Shown: positions 17,438 to 26,758 of the stretch, in pieces
How positions within the stretch are numbered: position 1 is the first letter of the stretch
How the letters are laid out: each line of letters starts with the position of its first letter
Source of the DNA: JBBWZH01 sp035544115
Lineage (GTDB): Bacteria > Actinomycetota > Actinomycetes > Mycobacteriales > CADCTP01
Direction: 5' to 3'
Assembly (NCBI GenBank): GCA_963714145.1
Contig: OY970235.1
Location: forward strand, 3,782,001-3,846,000
Length of the DNA: 64,000 nucleotides
Notes under the pieces: generated by a model
What the model was told of the DNA's origin: nothing
Seen by the model: the letters and a program-made list of their open reading frames with translations, nothing else
Databases searched by the model: none
Position numbers and translations under genes: made by a program

Positions 17438-18850
17438 ATGAACATGACAAGTGTCGAGGGCGGCGCGCTTCGGCGGCGCTGCCTGCGGGGTGTGGCGATG
17501 GTGCTGGCAGTATCGATCCCACTGCTGGTGGGCGCGGGCCGGGCCACGGCCGCCCCGGGCGATCCGGTCGCGGTCAACGACAGTTACAACACCGACGAGG
17601 ACGTCGTGCTGACCGTTACCGCGATCGGCGTGCTCACCAACGACACCCCGTCCGGCGGCGGGCTCACGGCAGATAAGGTCACCGATCCGACGCACGGGGC
17701 GCTGTCGTTCAGCGACGACGGCGCGTTCACGTACACCCCGGGCGCCAACTACTACGGCACCGACTCGTTCACCTACCGGGCCTACGACGGGGAGGTCTAC
17801 AGCCCCAACGCCACGGTGACGATCACCATCGACTCCGTCAACGACGCCCCGCTGGCCGTCGCCGACCTCTACACGACCGCCGAGGACACCCTGCTGACGG
17901 TCCCGGCGGACGGCGTGCTGGACAACGACACCGACGTCGAGGACGACCCGATCACCGCGGCGGTGGCCACCGACCCGCCGCACGGGTCGCTGACGCTGGA
18001 CGCGGACGGCTCGTTCGCCTACACCCCGGACCCCAACTTCAACGGGCCGGACTCGTTCACCTACGAGGCCAGCGACGACAACGACGGGACCAGCGAACCG
18101 GTGGTGGTGGCGCTGACGGTGACCGCGGTCAACGACGCGCCCGTCGCCACGGCCGACGCGTTCACCATGGACGAGGACACCGAACTGTCCGTGCCGGCGC
18201 CCGGGCTGCTCGACGGCGACCTCGACGTCGATGGTGACGACCTCGAGGTCGACGGCGGGACCGACCCCGCGCACGGCACGCTGGAACCGAACCCGGACGG
18301 CTCGTTCGTCTACACCCCGGACGCCGACTACAACGGCACCGACACGTTCACCTACACGGTCAGCGACGGCGAGGCGACCAGTGCACCGGTGACGGTGACG
18401 ATCACGATCCGGCCGGTGGCCGAGCCCGTGACCGCGCCGCCCACCCATGTCGTGGTGAACGCCGGCGGCACGGTCGCGGTCAACATCCCCGGTGTCGTCG
18501 ACAACCCGAGCGACCTGGCCCTCACCATGGTCAGCCACACCGACGGCGCCCACGGCACGGTCGCCTGCACCGGCCTGGTCTGCCGGTACACCGCGGATGC
18601 CGACTTCAGCGGGCTCGACAGCTGGACCTACACGATCCGCACCGCGCTGGGCGACCTGGTGACCGGCACGGTGACCGTGACCGTGCTGGCCGGCGCGGCC
18701 AGCACGCTGCCGAACACGGCCACGCTGCCGAACACCGGGGCTGACACCACGCCGATGCTGCGACTGGGTCTGCTGCTGGTCATCACCGGCACCGCGGTGC
18801 TGGCCGTGCCCGCGGTGATCCGCCGCCGGCGCCTGCGCCCGGTCATGTAG
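17438..18850 (+). CDS. Sortase-anchored surface protein with cadherin-like tandem repeats (LPNTG)
   Basis: 470 aa. ATG at 17438 chosen because a signal peptide (RRRCLRGVAMVLAVSIPLLV, then AGRATAA) follows; upstream codons of the open frame look non-coding. Four ~90-residue beta-sandwich repeats follow. The first three carry the pattern NDAP...EDTxLxVPAxGVLxxD, a HGxL segment, DGSFxYTPDxxFxGxDSFTY and VTITI, as in VCBS/cadherin-like Ig-fold repeats; the fourth is more divergent and contains a Cys pair. The C-terminus is a classical sorting signal: LPNTG, a hydrophobic helix, then RRRRLRPVM. The motif is doubled (LPNTATLPNTG). Acidic residues in the repeats suggest calcium binding. No sortase gene is in the window. 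Confidence 0.88.
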   Translation: MNMTSVEGGALRRRCLRGVAMVLAVSIPLLVGAGRATAAPGDPVAVNDSYNTDEDVVLTVTAIGVLTNDTPSGGGLTADKVTDPTHGALSFSDDGAFTYTPGANYYGTDSFTYRAYDGEVYSPNATVTITIDSVNDAPLAVADLYTTAEDTLLTVPADGVLDNDTDVEDDPITAAVATDPPHGSLTLDADGSFAYTPDPNFNGPDSFTYEASDDNDGTSEPVVVALTVTAVNDAPVATADAFTMDEDTELSVPAPGLLDGDLDVDGDDLEVDGGTDPAHGTLEPNPDGSFVYTPDADYNGTDTFTYTVSDGEATSAPVTVTITIRPVAEPVTAPPTHVVVNAGGTVAVNIPGVVDNPSDLALTMVSHTDGAHGTVACTGLVCRYTADADFSGLDSWTYTIRTALGDLVTGTVTVTVLAGAASTLPNTATLPNTGADTTPMLRLGLLLVITGTAVLAVPAVIRRRRLRPVM

Positions 18851-18875
18851 CGGCTGGTTCGGTAGCACCGGGTAC

Positions 18876-18932
18876 ACACCGGCACGGGCCGGGCAAGCGC
18901 CTCGTACCGGCGCCTGCCTGGCCCGTCGGTGT
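18876..18932. terminator. Long GC-rich inverted repeat, probable bidirectional terminator
   Basis: Arms ACACCG..CGGGCCGGGCAAGCGCC and GGCGCCTGCCTGGCCCG..CGGTGT pair almost perfectly around a short CTCGTACC-type loop. It lies between the convergent stops of the surface protein gene (18850) and the VOC gene (18967), where a shared terminator is expected. It lacks a clear T-tract, as usual in actinomycetes. Confidence 0.7.
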
Positions 18933-18966
18933 CCGGTCAGGCCGTCTGCGGCCAGGCCGGCTGCGG

Positions 18967-19737
18967 TCAGGCCGTCTTCGGGGCCGAGCCGACGCTGAAC
19001 ACGGTGCCGAACGGGTCCTTGACCTCGGCCAGCCGGCCGTAGATGAAATCGGCCGGGTCGGCCGCGGTGCCGCCGGCCGCGATGGCCGCCGCGGCGGCGG
19101 CGTCGGCGTCGTTCACCAGGAACAGGGTGCCCCAGCGGGAGGTGGCGGCCGCCGGCTCGCCGAGGATCCCGCCGATCTCGTGCCCGTCCGGGCGGCGCAG
19201 GAAGGTGAAGTCGAGCTCGGGCGTCTTCGGGTCGGCATCCAGGGTGAAGTCGAAGACCGCGGCGTAGAACTCGCGGGCCGGCCCCGGCGTCGGCGTGACC
19301 AGGTCGTTGCGGAGCAGCGAGTTGGGCTCGTTCACGATCTCGGCGCCGGCGAACGAGTAGGCCTGCCAGAGCCCGAACTGGGCCCCGGTCGGGTCGGTCG
19401 CCAGCGCCAGCCGCCCCTGCTCCGGGATGTCCATCGGCTCCTGCACGACCGCGCCGCCGGCGTCCGCGATCCGCTTGGCGGTGCCGTCGCAGTCGTCGGT
19501 GGCGAAGTACATGTTCCACCAGAAGTCGGTCGCGCCCTGGTCGGCGTTCGGGGCCAGCGCCGCGACCCGCTTCCCGTCCAGCAGGCACATCGTGTAATGC
19601 CCGACTTCTGCCGGCCCGACCTCGAACGTCCAGCCCAGCACCGCACCGTAGAAGGCCATCGCCTTCTCCAGGTCGGGGATGCCGAGGTCGATCCAGACCG
19701 GGGTGCCGTTCGGCTGCGGAGTTGTAACGTGAACCAT
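18967..19737 (-). CDS. Two-domain VOC (glyoxalase/bleomycin resistance) family protein
   Basis: 256 aa; ATG with AAGGAG upstream. Two tandem VOC modules: residues ~10-125 (PVWIDLGIPDLEKAMAFYGA, then FGLWQ) and ~135-250 (NEPNSLLRNDLVTPTP, AREFYAAVFDF, then VKDPFGTVFSVG). This is the size and layout of actinobacterial CFP30-like proteins. Family members bind metal and either isomerise, cleave or simply sequester small molecules; the substrate is unknown. Monocistronic, convergent with the surface protein gene. Confidence 0.85.
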   Translation of the reverse strand: MVHVTTPQPNGTPVWIDLGIPDLEKAMAFYGAVLGWTFEVGPAEVGHYTMCLLDGKRVAALAPNADQGATDFWWNMYFATDDCDGTAKRIADAGGAVVQEPMDIPEQGRLALATDPTGAQFGLWQAYSFAGAEIVNEPNSLLRNDLVTPTPGPAREFYAAVFDFTLDADPKTPELDFTFLRRPDGHEIGGILGEPAAATSRWGTLFLVNDADAAAAAAIAAGGTAADPADFIYGRLAEVKDPFGTVFSVGSAPKTA

Positions 19738-19876
19738 CGCCTGCTCCTTGGTGTCGTTGAACGATCACCCCGCACGCTAGCCACCGCCTACGACAGTTCC
19801 GGCCGGCGGGCCCGCCGCGGCGTTGTGTGCCCGGCGGTGCGCCGCGACGGTGCTGCCGGCGGGAGGAGGATCAGCC

Positions 19877-21157
19877 ATGGCTCAGCTCCGGCAGGCCGCC
19901 AGGTTCGCCACCGGCCTCTACCGGGAGCGGCTCGCCGTGGCCCGCGCCGGCTACGTCCGCCGCGACCTGATGGCGCTGCTGCAACTGCGACCGGGCCGGG
20001 ACGATCCGTACGCGATCTACGCGCGGATGCGGCGGGCCGGCACCGTGCTGCCGACCCGGCTGGGCAACTGGGTGACCCCCAGCCACCGGCTCTGCAACAT
20101 GGTGCTGCGGGACCGGCGGTTCGGCGTCCGGCCGGCCGACGCCCCGCCCCCGTCCGCCGCGGACTTCGAGCTCTCCTTCCTGGAGCTGAACCCGCCGGAC
20201 CACACCCGGCTGCGCCGGCTGGCCCAGCCGGCGTTCAGCCCCAGGCAGATGACCGGCTACCGGCCCCGCATCGAGGCGACCGCGCAGCGGCTGCTGGACC
20301 GCGCCGCGGCCGCCGGCCGGTTCGACCTGGTGCCGGCGCTGGCCGCGCCGCTGCCGATCGCGGTCATCACCGACCTGCTCGGCGTCCCCAACGACCGGGC
20401 GGACGACTTCGCCCGCTGGGGCGCCGACATCGGCAGCGCGATCAGCGGGATCCGGTCGCTGGCGCACGCGGCCCGGCTGCAGAAGGCGAACGCCGAACTC
20501 GCGGCGCTGTTCGGTGGTCTCTTCGAGCTGCGCCGCCGGGAACCGGAGGACGACCTGGTCAGCCAACTGGTCGCCGCCGAGGGCGAGCAGATCCGGCCGG
20601 ACGAGATGCTGTCGATGTGCGTGCTGCTGCTGGTGGCCGGCTTCGAGACCACGGTCAACCTGATCGGCAACGCCGTGACCGCCCTGCTCGACCACCCGGA
20701 CCAGTGGGACGCGCTGTGCGCCGACCCGGCCGGCCTGGCCGACCGGGCGATCGAGGAGACGCTGCGCTACGACCCACCGGTGCAGCGGACCGCCCGGATC
20801 GCGCTGCAGCCGGTGGACCTCGACGGCACCCCGGTCCGTAAGGGCCAGGCCGTGGTGACGCTGCTCGGCGCGGCCAACCGGGACCCGGCGGCGCACCCCG
20901 ATCCGGACCGGTTCGACATCGGCCGCACCCAGACCGCCGACCATCTCGCCTTCTCCAGCGGCATCCACTACTGCGTCGGCGCGCCGCTGGCCCGGCTGGA
21001 GGCCACGATCGCGCTGCGCGCGCTGGCCGAACGCATGCCCGGGCTGCGCCGCGACGGCACCGTGCGGCGGCGCAGCTCCAACATCATCCGCGGCCCCATC
21101 CGGCTCCCGCTGCGCGACACCACCCCGACCCGGGCCGCCGGCGTCACCGCGCGCTGA
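19877..21157 (+). CDS. Cytochrome P450
   Basis: 426 aa; ATG preceded by GGGAGGAGGA. Hallmarks: I-helix oxygen-activation motif AGFETT near residue 255, K-helix EETLR (ExxR) near 294, and the heme-binding loop FSSGIHYCVGAPLAR near 358 with the axial Cys. The N-terminus has no membrane anchor, so it is a soluble bacterial class I P450 needing ferredoxin and reductase, neither of which is encoded here. The HYCVGAPLAR loop is common in actinomycete secondary-metabolism P450s. Converges on the dehydrogenase gene with 6 bases between stops. Confidence 0.93.
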   Translation: MAQLRQAARFATGLYRERLAVARAGYVRRDLMALLQLRPGRDDPYAIYARMRRAGTVLPTRLGNWVTPSHRLCNMVLRDRRFGVRPADAPPPSAADFELSFLELNPPDHTRLRRLAQPAFSPRQMTGYRPRIEATAQRLLDRAAAAGRFDLVPALAAPLPIAVITDLLGVPNDRADDFARWGADIGSAISGIRSLAHAARLQKANAELAALFGGLFELRRREPEDDLVSQLVAAEGEQIRPDEMLSMCVLLLVAGFETTVNLIGNAVTALLDHPDQWDALCADPAGLADRAIEETLRYDPPVQRTARIALQPVDLDGTPVRKGQAVVTLLGAANRDPAAHPDPDRFDIGRTQTADHLAFSSGIHYCVGAPLARLEATIALRALAERMPGLRRDGTVRRRSSNIIRGPIRLPLRDTTPTRAAGVTAR

Positions 21158-21163
21158 CCCCGG

Positions 21164-22075
21164 TCACCGCGGCCCGCCGTGGTCGAAGAAACCGCGACCG
21201 GTCTTGCGGCCCAGATCGCCGGCGCGCACCTTGTCCAGCAGCAGCTCGCAGGGCCGGTAGCCCTCGTCGCCGGTGCGGTCGAGCAGCACCCGCAGCGAGT
21301 CGGCGACGTTGTCCAGCCCGATGATGTCGGCGGTGCCGAGCGGGCCGGTGCGGTGCCCGAGGCAACCGGTGAACAGCTGGTCCACGGCCTCGGCGGTGGC
21401 GATGCCCTGCTGCACCAGCCGGGCCGCCTCGTTGATCATCCGTTGCAGGATGCGGTTGACCACGAACCCCGGGCCGTCGCCGACCAGCACCGGCGTACGG
21501 CCGAAGGCGCCGAGCAGCCCGGTCGCGGCGGCCACCGCCGCGGCGCCGGTCCGCGGGCCGCGGATCACCTCCACCGTGGTGATCAGGTAGGGCGGGTTCA
21601 TGAAGTGGATGCCGAGGAAGTCCGCCGGGTGGGCCACCGCGCCGGCCAGCTCGTCGATCGGGATCGCCGAGGTGTTCGAGGCGACCAGCGTGCCGGCGCC
21701 GACCAGGCCGGTCACCGCGGCCAGCACGGTGGCCTTCAGTTCGGGCAGCTCGGTGACCGCCTCGACCACCGTGCTGACCGGCCCGAGGTCGCCGAGGTCG
21801 GTCGTGGTCAGCAGCTGCGCCGGGGTGGTGTCGCGGGGCAGCGCGCCCATCAGCGTGGCCAGCCGCAGCTGCTGGGCCACCTGGCCCCGGGCCGCCGCCA
21901 GCTTCTCCGCGGCGACGTCGACCAGCACGGTCGGGACGCCCCAGCCGGTGGCCAGGGTGGCGATGCCGGTGCCCATCACGCCGGCGCCGATCACGGCGAG
22001 CCGGGCCACCGGCTCCGCGGCCGGGGCGGTCGCCGGCGCGCCGGCCGGCCCGGCGATCTCGAAGTCGTTCGACAC
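21164..22075 (-). CDS. 3-hydroxyacyl-CoA (3-hydroxybutyryl-CoA) dehydrogenase
   Basis: 303 aa from GTG at 22075, chosen for the GGGAGGA site upstream; the open frame is longer. NAD-binding VIGAGVMGTGIATLA lies near residue 27. The catalytic SNTSAIPIDEL is followed by the His region FLGIHFMNPP, then the GFVVNRIL dimerisation segment, and the end shows DLGRKTGRGFFDH. Size fits the single-domain HBDH family (FadB2/PaaH type). It oxidises or reduces a 3-hydroxyacyl-CoA. In this setting it may supply acyl building blocks to the hybrid assembly line, or serve fatty acid metabolism. Confidence 0.9.
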   Translation of the reverse strand: MSNDFEIAGPAGAPATAPAAEPVARLAVIGAGVMGTGIATLATGWGVPTVLVDVAAEKLAAARGQVAQQLRLATLMGALPRDTTPAQLLTTTDLGDLGPVSTVVEAVTELPELKATVLAAVTGLVGAGTLVASNTSAIPIDELAGAVAHPADFLGIHFMNPPYLITTVEVIRGPRTGAAAVAAATGLLGAFGRTPVLVGDGPGFVVNRILQRMINEAARLVQQGIATAEAVDQLFTGCLGHRTGPLGTADIIGLDNVADSLRVLLDRTGDEGYRPCELLLDKVRAGDLGRKTGRGFFDHGGPR

Positions 22076-22227
22076 GTGGACGGTTCCTCCCGACGTCAGC
22101 GGCTGCCGCGGGCGAAGTAGATCAGCCCACGCCGCCGCCACCGCGGCCGGTACCGGACCGATCAACCGTCCATTGTGGATGGATGCGGAGCGGGGGTGCC
22201 GCCCGGTGGGCGGCACCCCCGCCGGTG

Positions 22228-25200
22228 CTACGGGTTGACGGTGATGGTGAAGGTGGACGTGGTGTTCTTGATGTTCTGCGAGTTGTTGCTCAGCACCAGG
22301 TGGTTGAAGGTCACCGAGCCGACCGCCGGGCCCTGGCCGGGCTCGGCGGACTCGTTGGCCCAGAGGCCAAACCCGGACTTCGCGTCGAACGCGTCACCGC
22401 TGCGCTGCGCCCCGGTGATGGTGATGTTGGTGAAGACGGTGTCGGCCACCGGGAACTGCGGCTGGCTGCCGACGTAGTTGGTCTGGAACATGATGCCGTG
22501 GTAGGTCGGGTCGACGATGTCGACGTTGCTGACCCGGATGCCCTGGTACACCTTCGACGCCGAGAAGCACCAGATCGCCGGGAAGGTCTGCGCTCCCCAG
22601 AAGTGCCCGCCGGCCCGCACGATCGAGATGTTGTCGAACGTGGTCTGCGGGCTGGCGCCGAAGCCGGTCATCGGGATGCCGAAGTCGAGCGAGCTGATCG
22701 TGATGCCCGAGTAGACCAGCATGTCGGCGATGTAGATGTTGCGGAAGGTGTTGGCGAAGCCGCCGTAGACGGCCAGCCCGGCGGCCCGCCAGGTCAGCGT
22801 CGCGGACAGGTTCTCGTACACGTTGTCGCGCTGGTCGCCACCGCCGGCATCGGTGGCCGCGAACAGCGCGAAGCTGTCGTCCCCGGTGGACCGCGCGTCG
22901 ATGTTGGTGACCAGGTTGCCGCTGCTGCCGTTGGTCATGTTGATGCCGTCGGCGAACGTGTCCCGGATCCGGGAGTTCCGGATGATGGTCCGGTCCGTGT
23001 TGGTGCCCCAGTACATGCAGATCATGTGCTCGACCCAGATGTTGTCGATCAGCATGTCGGTGGTGTTCTGGAAGTCGAACACCTTGCCCGGCCCGTCGAT
23101 GCGCGAGGTGTAGTTGCCGAAGTAGGCGAAGTTCGCGAACGTCGAGCCGCTCGCCGCCGGGTCGGCCCGGAACCCGACGTCCGTGCCGTCCTGCCCGGAC
23201 GGCGCGAGGAACCGGGTGAACCAGGGCCCGGCGCCGATCACCTTGATCGGCCGGCCGAAGAGCTGGAACTTGTTGCTGGTCTGGTAGTCACCGGGCGGCA
23301 GGTAGACGCCGAGCATCGTGGTGTTCTGCCGGGCCGTGTCCAGCGCGTTCTGCACGTCCTGCTGGCCGAAGCCGGTGGGCACCACGTAGTGCGCCGGGTC
23401 CGGGTTGGCGACCTGCGTCGCCTGTTCGGTGTTGATGAAGTCGATCGCGTACTGCGAGCCGTTGGCGGCGTCCTTCTGCAGCCGGATCCGGTGGCCGGCC
23501 TGGACGGTCGTGCCGAGCAGCAGGTTGGCCTCGTCGTAGATGTGCCGCTGCCCGCCCGACCCCGGCGAGTTGTTCGGCGTCACCTCCGACCCGTACAGCC
23601 AGGCGTAGTGCGAGGTGAGCGTGATCGGCCGCAGGAACGTGCCGTCGACGTAGACGTTCAGCGTCGCGGTGTTGCCGCCGCCGCCCGGCGCGTCCGGGAT
23701 GGAGAACCGGGTCACCAGCGTGTTGGTGGCCGCCCGGGTGGTGAACTCGACGAACGCGCCGTTCGTGTTCAGCGTGACCGCACGCCGGCCGGACGCCTCG
23801 CCGGCCAGATCGCCGACTGTCCTGTTCGGACCGACGATCGCCGCGCCGCCGCCGACCACACCGTCCTCGGCCTCGTACATGTCGTACGGCATGTTCGCGC
23901 CGCGGCCGACGAACAGCGGCTTCTCGGCGGTGTTGTTGGCGACCTTCACCGGTAGCTCGTTGGCGTCGGTGGCCAGCACCACCCGGACCGTGTAGCGCCC
24001 GTTCGCCGCGGTCCACGGCCCCAGGGTGACCGGCGCGGTGGTCGCGCCGACCCCGATGGTGCCGGTGACCGACCCGGTCAGCGTCGCCACCGCGCTGCCC
24101 GATCCATTGAGGACGGTCAGCGTGACGCCGTGCGCGCCGGCGGCCGAGGCCACCGTGCCCTGGTTCCTGATCGCGACCGTGAAGGTCACCGGGTTGCCGT
24201 TCTGCGGCGTGCCCGGGCTCCACCCGATCGACGCCGGGACCAGGTCGGAACTGGCGACCGGGGTGACCACCAGCGCGGTCGGGTTGGTGAAGCTGTTGTT
24301 GGCGTCGCTCAGCTCGATGACGCTGTTCGCCTCGTCCACCGTAGCGCGCAGCTGGTAGCTGCCGGCGTCCCGCGGGCCGATGTTCGCGGTGACCGTGGTC
24401 GATGCGCCGGCGGCCAGACCGCCGACCGGGGCGGTGCCGGCGAGCGTGCTGCCCAGGTAGAAGTTGAGGTTCGTGCCGCCGGACGCGGCGGTGCCGGCGT
24501 TGCGGACCGTGCCGGACAGCGTGATCGCCGTGGTCTCCACCGGCGCGGCGGGCGCGGCGGTGACGGCGGTGACGGTCAGGTCCGGGTTCGGCGAGGGCGT
24601 GCCGAACACCTGGAACTCGGCGACCTGCCCGCCGGGGGCGCCGGAGTTCGAGGTGAACCGCAACTGGACGCCGGCGGCGGTCGCCGTGACCGGGATCGCC
24701 ACGGTGTTGCCGGAGCCGGGGTTGAACGTGTAGGTCGCCGCCGCGGCGATGTTGTTGAACGCGGTGCCGGCCTGGTCGCGCCCGAGCACCTGGACGGTCT
24801 GGGTCCGGGGGCCCCAGATCGGGTCCGGGTTGAGCTTGAGCACCACCTGGCTGAGCGCCGCGTTCGCGCCCAGGTCGACGCTCAGCGTCTGCGGGAAGCC
24901 CGGCCCCTCCCAGTACGTCGTCAGGCTGCCGTCGTTGGCGTTCGCCGCGACGAAGTTCTGGGTCACCCCGGACGCGGTGATCGGCTTGTTCAGCGCGAGG
25001 TTCGAGCCGGGTGGCGGTGGCGGTGGCGGGTCTGTCGTCCCGGTGCCGTACACCTCGAACTCGGACGCCTGCGCGGCCGGCCAGGTGGTGTTGGCGGTGA
25101 TGTTCACCCGGACGAACCGGGTGCCGCGGACGGCGAAGTCGATCACGACCCGGTTCGAGTTGGCCGGGGTGAACGCGTAGCCGGCGGAGCCGACGATCGA

Positions 25201-25590
25201 GGTGAAGCTGCCGCCGTCGGTGCTGCCCTGCACGGACAGCGTCTGGGTGCGCGCCTCCCAGCTCGTCGGCAGGGCCAGCGCGACCTGGTTGACCTGGGTG
25301 TTCGCGCCAAGGTCAACCTGGATCCACTGCGGGAACACGTTGTTCGTGCTCTCCCAGTAGCTGGCCTGGTTGCCGTCGTTGGCGTTGCCGGTCCCGAACG
25401 GGCCGTTGCTGCTGCTGGCGCTGACCGCCTTCCCCAGAGCGAGGTTCGGGCCGGCCGCCGCGGCCGGGGTCACCGGCCCGGCGAGGGCGATCAGGCCGGT
25501 CGTGAGCAGGCTGGCCGCGCTGGTGGCGACCACGAACCTGCTGGTCATGAACCGGACGGATGGTCGAAGGGTGCCGTGTCTCGGCTTCAT
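22228..25590 (-). CDS. Secreted multidomain beta-helix glycoside hydrolase, GH87 alpha-1,3-glucanase-like
   Basis: 1120 aa; ATG at 25590 behind GAGAGGAA, followed by a signal peptide with an AAA cleavage region near residue 45. Domains: two F5/8-type (discoidin) carbohydrate-binding modules (~46-180 and ~195-335, each opening with NLALxKxxxAS and separated by a Pro run), two CARDB-type linker domains (~340-560), a CBM-like EAEDGVVGGGA module (~575-700), then a right-handed beta-helix (~740-1110). In the helix, DTFADGIN and RSTGDDSFALF match the acidic active site of GH87 mycodextranases and related enzymes. It would degrade an extracellular alpha-glucan, such as fungal wall glucan. GH family assignment is moderately sure. 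Confidence 0.78.
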   Translation of the reverse strand: MKPRHGTLRPSVRFMTSRFVVATSAASLLTTGLIALAGPVTPAAAAGPNLALGKAVSASSSNGPFGTGNANDGNQASYWESTNNVFPQWIQVDLGANTQVNQVALALPTSWEARTQTLSVQGSTDGGSFTSIVGSAGYAFTPANSNRVVIDFAVRGTRFVRVNITANTTWPAAQASEFEVYGTGTTDPPPPPPPGSNLALNKPITASGVTQNFVAANANDGSLTTYWEGPGFPQTLSVDLGANAALSQVVLKLNPDPIWGPRTQTVQVLGRDQAGTAFNNIAAAATYTFNPGSGNTVAIPVTATAAGVQLRFTSNSGAPGGQVAEFQVFGTPSPNPDLTVTAVTAAPAAPVETTAITLSGTVRNAGTAASGGTNLNFYLGSTLAGTAPVGGLAAGASTTVTANIGPRDAGSYQLRATVDEANSVIELSDANNSFTNPTALVVTPVASSDLVPASIGWSPGTPQNGNPVTFTVAIRNQGTVASAAGAHGVTLTVLNGSGSAVATLTGSVTGTIGVGATTAPVTLGPWTAANGRYTVRVVLATDANELPVKVANNTAEKPLFVGRGANMPYDMYEAEDGVVGGGAAIVGPNRTVGDLAGEASGRRAVTLNTNGAFVEFTTRAATNTLVTRFSIPDAPGGGGNTATLNVYVDGTFLRPITLTSHYAWLYGSEVTPNNSPGSGGQRHIYDEANLLLGTTVQAGHRIRLQKDAANGSQYAIDFINTEQATQVANPDPAHYVVPTGFGQQDVQNALDTARQNTTMLGVYLPPGDYQTSNKFQLFGRPIKVIGAGPWFTRFLAPSGQDGTDVGFRADPAASGSTFANFAYFGNYTSRIDGPGKVFDFQNTTDMLIDNIWVEHMICMYWGTNTDRTIIRNSRIRDTFADGINMTNGSSGNLVTNIDARSTGDDSFALFAATDAGGGDQRDNVYENLSATLTWRAAGLAVYGGFANTFRNIYIADMLVYSGITISSLDFGIPMTGFGASPQTTFDNISIVRAGGHFWGAQTFPAIWCFSASKVYQGIRVSNVDIVDPTYHGIMFQTNYVGSQPQFPVADTVFTNITITGAQRSGDAFDAKSGFGLWANESAEPGQGPAVGSVTFNHLVLSNNSQNIKNTTSTFTITVNP

Positions 25591-25702
25591 CGCGTTCCTC
25601 TCCGCTGGAACGGACTGGGCGAACACGTCACGATCTCGAAGTTGCACCTCCGAGACGGCAATCAGGCAGCGTGATGTCGCGATTTTGCGTGACGTTGCTT
25701 GA

Positions 25703-25730
25703 AGATTGCAGGCCAAACAACCCGCGTCAA
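25703..25730 (-). promoter_or_regulatory. Possible sigma-70-like promoter for the glucanase gene
   Basis: On the minus strand TTGACG (25730-25725) is followed after 16 bases by CAATCT (25708-25703), within an unusually AT-rich patch. The start codon is ~110 bp downstream. The -35 is good and the -10 weak, so this is tentative. Confidence 0.3.
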
Positions 25731-25815
25731 TAAGTCGACCGGGTTACGGCACCTTTCCGTCTCGTAGCGCAGAGCAGCGAGGGTCAGCCTGGGTGCCACC
25801 GCACACGCGGGATGC

Positions 25816-26372
25816 TCAGAGGGTCCGCACCCGCACCTCGAACACCGGCGACCCCGGCAGCGGGTTCCGCTTCGACCCGACGACCTGCCACCCCCACCGG
25901 TCGTACGCTGCCCGCGCGGGATCGGCGGCCGGCAGGACCGTGAGCGTGGCCCGCTCCTCGCTCCGCCCGTCGACCAGAAGGTCATGCAGGCGTTGTCCGA
26001 CGTGCTGTCGCCGCCACGGTGCGCGCACCAGCAGTTCCACCACCGCCAGCGTCCGGCCCGGCCACTCCCGCGTCACGTCCTCCGGCAGCGGTTCCACCAG
26101 GTTCTGCCACCACGGGGTTGACGGCCGCAGGGTCCCCCGAACGTGAAGCCCACCAGCTCGCCGTCCACCCGCGCCGTGACGAGCGCGAAGCCGGGCACCC
26201 GCCGCTGCCCGGCGAACCGCTCCCGGAACAACGCCGCGTGCTCCTCGCCCCACCCGTACGGCGGCTCGGCATAGACCTCGCGGTACAGCCCGGTCAGCTC
26301 GTCCACGATGGCGGCGGCCTGGTCGCAATCGAGCCGCTCGAACGACACGGCCGTCCGCGGGTCAGCTGTCAT
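25816..26372 (-). pseudogene. GNAT family N-acetyltransferase, frameshifted
   Basis: Two frames together give one GNAT protein. From ATG at 26372 the first frame reads MTADPRTAVSFERLD and on to VDGELVGFTFG; the second frame continues TLRPSTPWWQNLVEPLPED, then ELLVRAPWRRQHVGQRLHD (the acetyl-CoA loop) and AYDRWGWQVVGSKRNPLPG to a stop at 25816. The shift is at a run of five G on the coding strand near 26131-26136; six G would restore the frame. The acetyl-CoA pyrophosphate loop is intact, so the lesion is recent or an assembly error. Overlaps the gene upstream by 11 bases. Confidence 0.75.
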
Positions 26373-26705
26373 ATCGCCGCTGTAGTTCCCGCCGTGGCGC
26401 GGCCCTGCGGACGTGATCGCGCAGCCGGTCCCGGAACTGGCATACGTCCGGGTGGGCCGGGTGACGGGCCGCAAGCTCGGCGTCGAAGCGGATCAGCCAC
26501 TCGACCACCAGGGCGGACCGGGTGCACTCGGCCACGTGAGGGAACGCGTCCCTCTACTTCCGACCTCGCGTTCGTACTGCCGCTGCCGCCGCTCGAACTC
26601 GGCCGCGCCGCCGCCGGACGACCGTGCCAATGCCACCACCCCGAACGTGTGCTCGCGCTTCGTAACGCGCCGAACACTACCGGCCGGATGGATCAAATCG
26701 AACAC
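26362..26705 (-). pseudogene. Small hypothetical protein, frameshifted
   Basis: From GTG at 26705 one frame reads MFDLIHPAGSVRRVTKREHT to REVGSRG. A second frame then reads RDAFPHVAECTRSALVVEW, LIRFDAELAARHPAHPD and RRELQRRYDS to a TGA at 26362-26364. One missing G in a GGG run near 26551 accounts for the break. The combined product would be ~115 aa, charged and helical, with no recognised family. The stop lies inside the first codons of the acetyltransferase, so the two formed an operon. The start is uncertain, with no strong ribosome site. Confidence 0.45.
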
Positions 26706-26758
26706 AGATCAGTCGATCAAGGCGCTAACTGGCGGGCCGCCGGGTCGGCGCGGTGGGG

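Noticed and set aside
26362..26758. A tRNA or small RNA between the acetyltransferase and SpeD-like genes
   Set aside because: No cloverleaf or stable hairpin was found; most of the stretch is explained by the frameshifted small gene.
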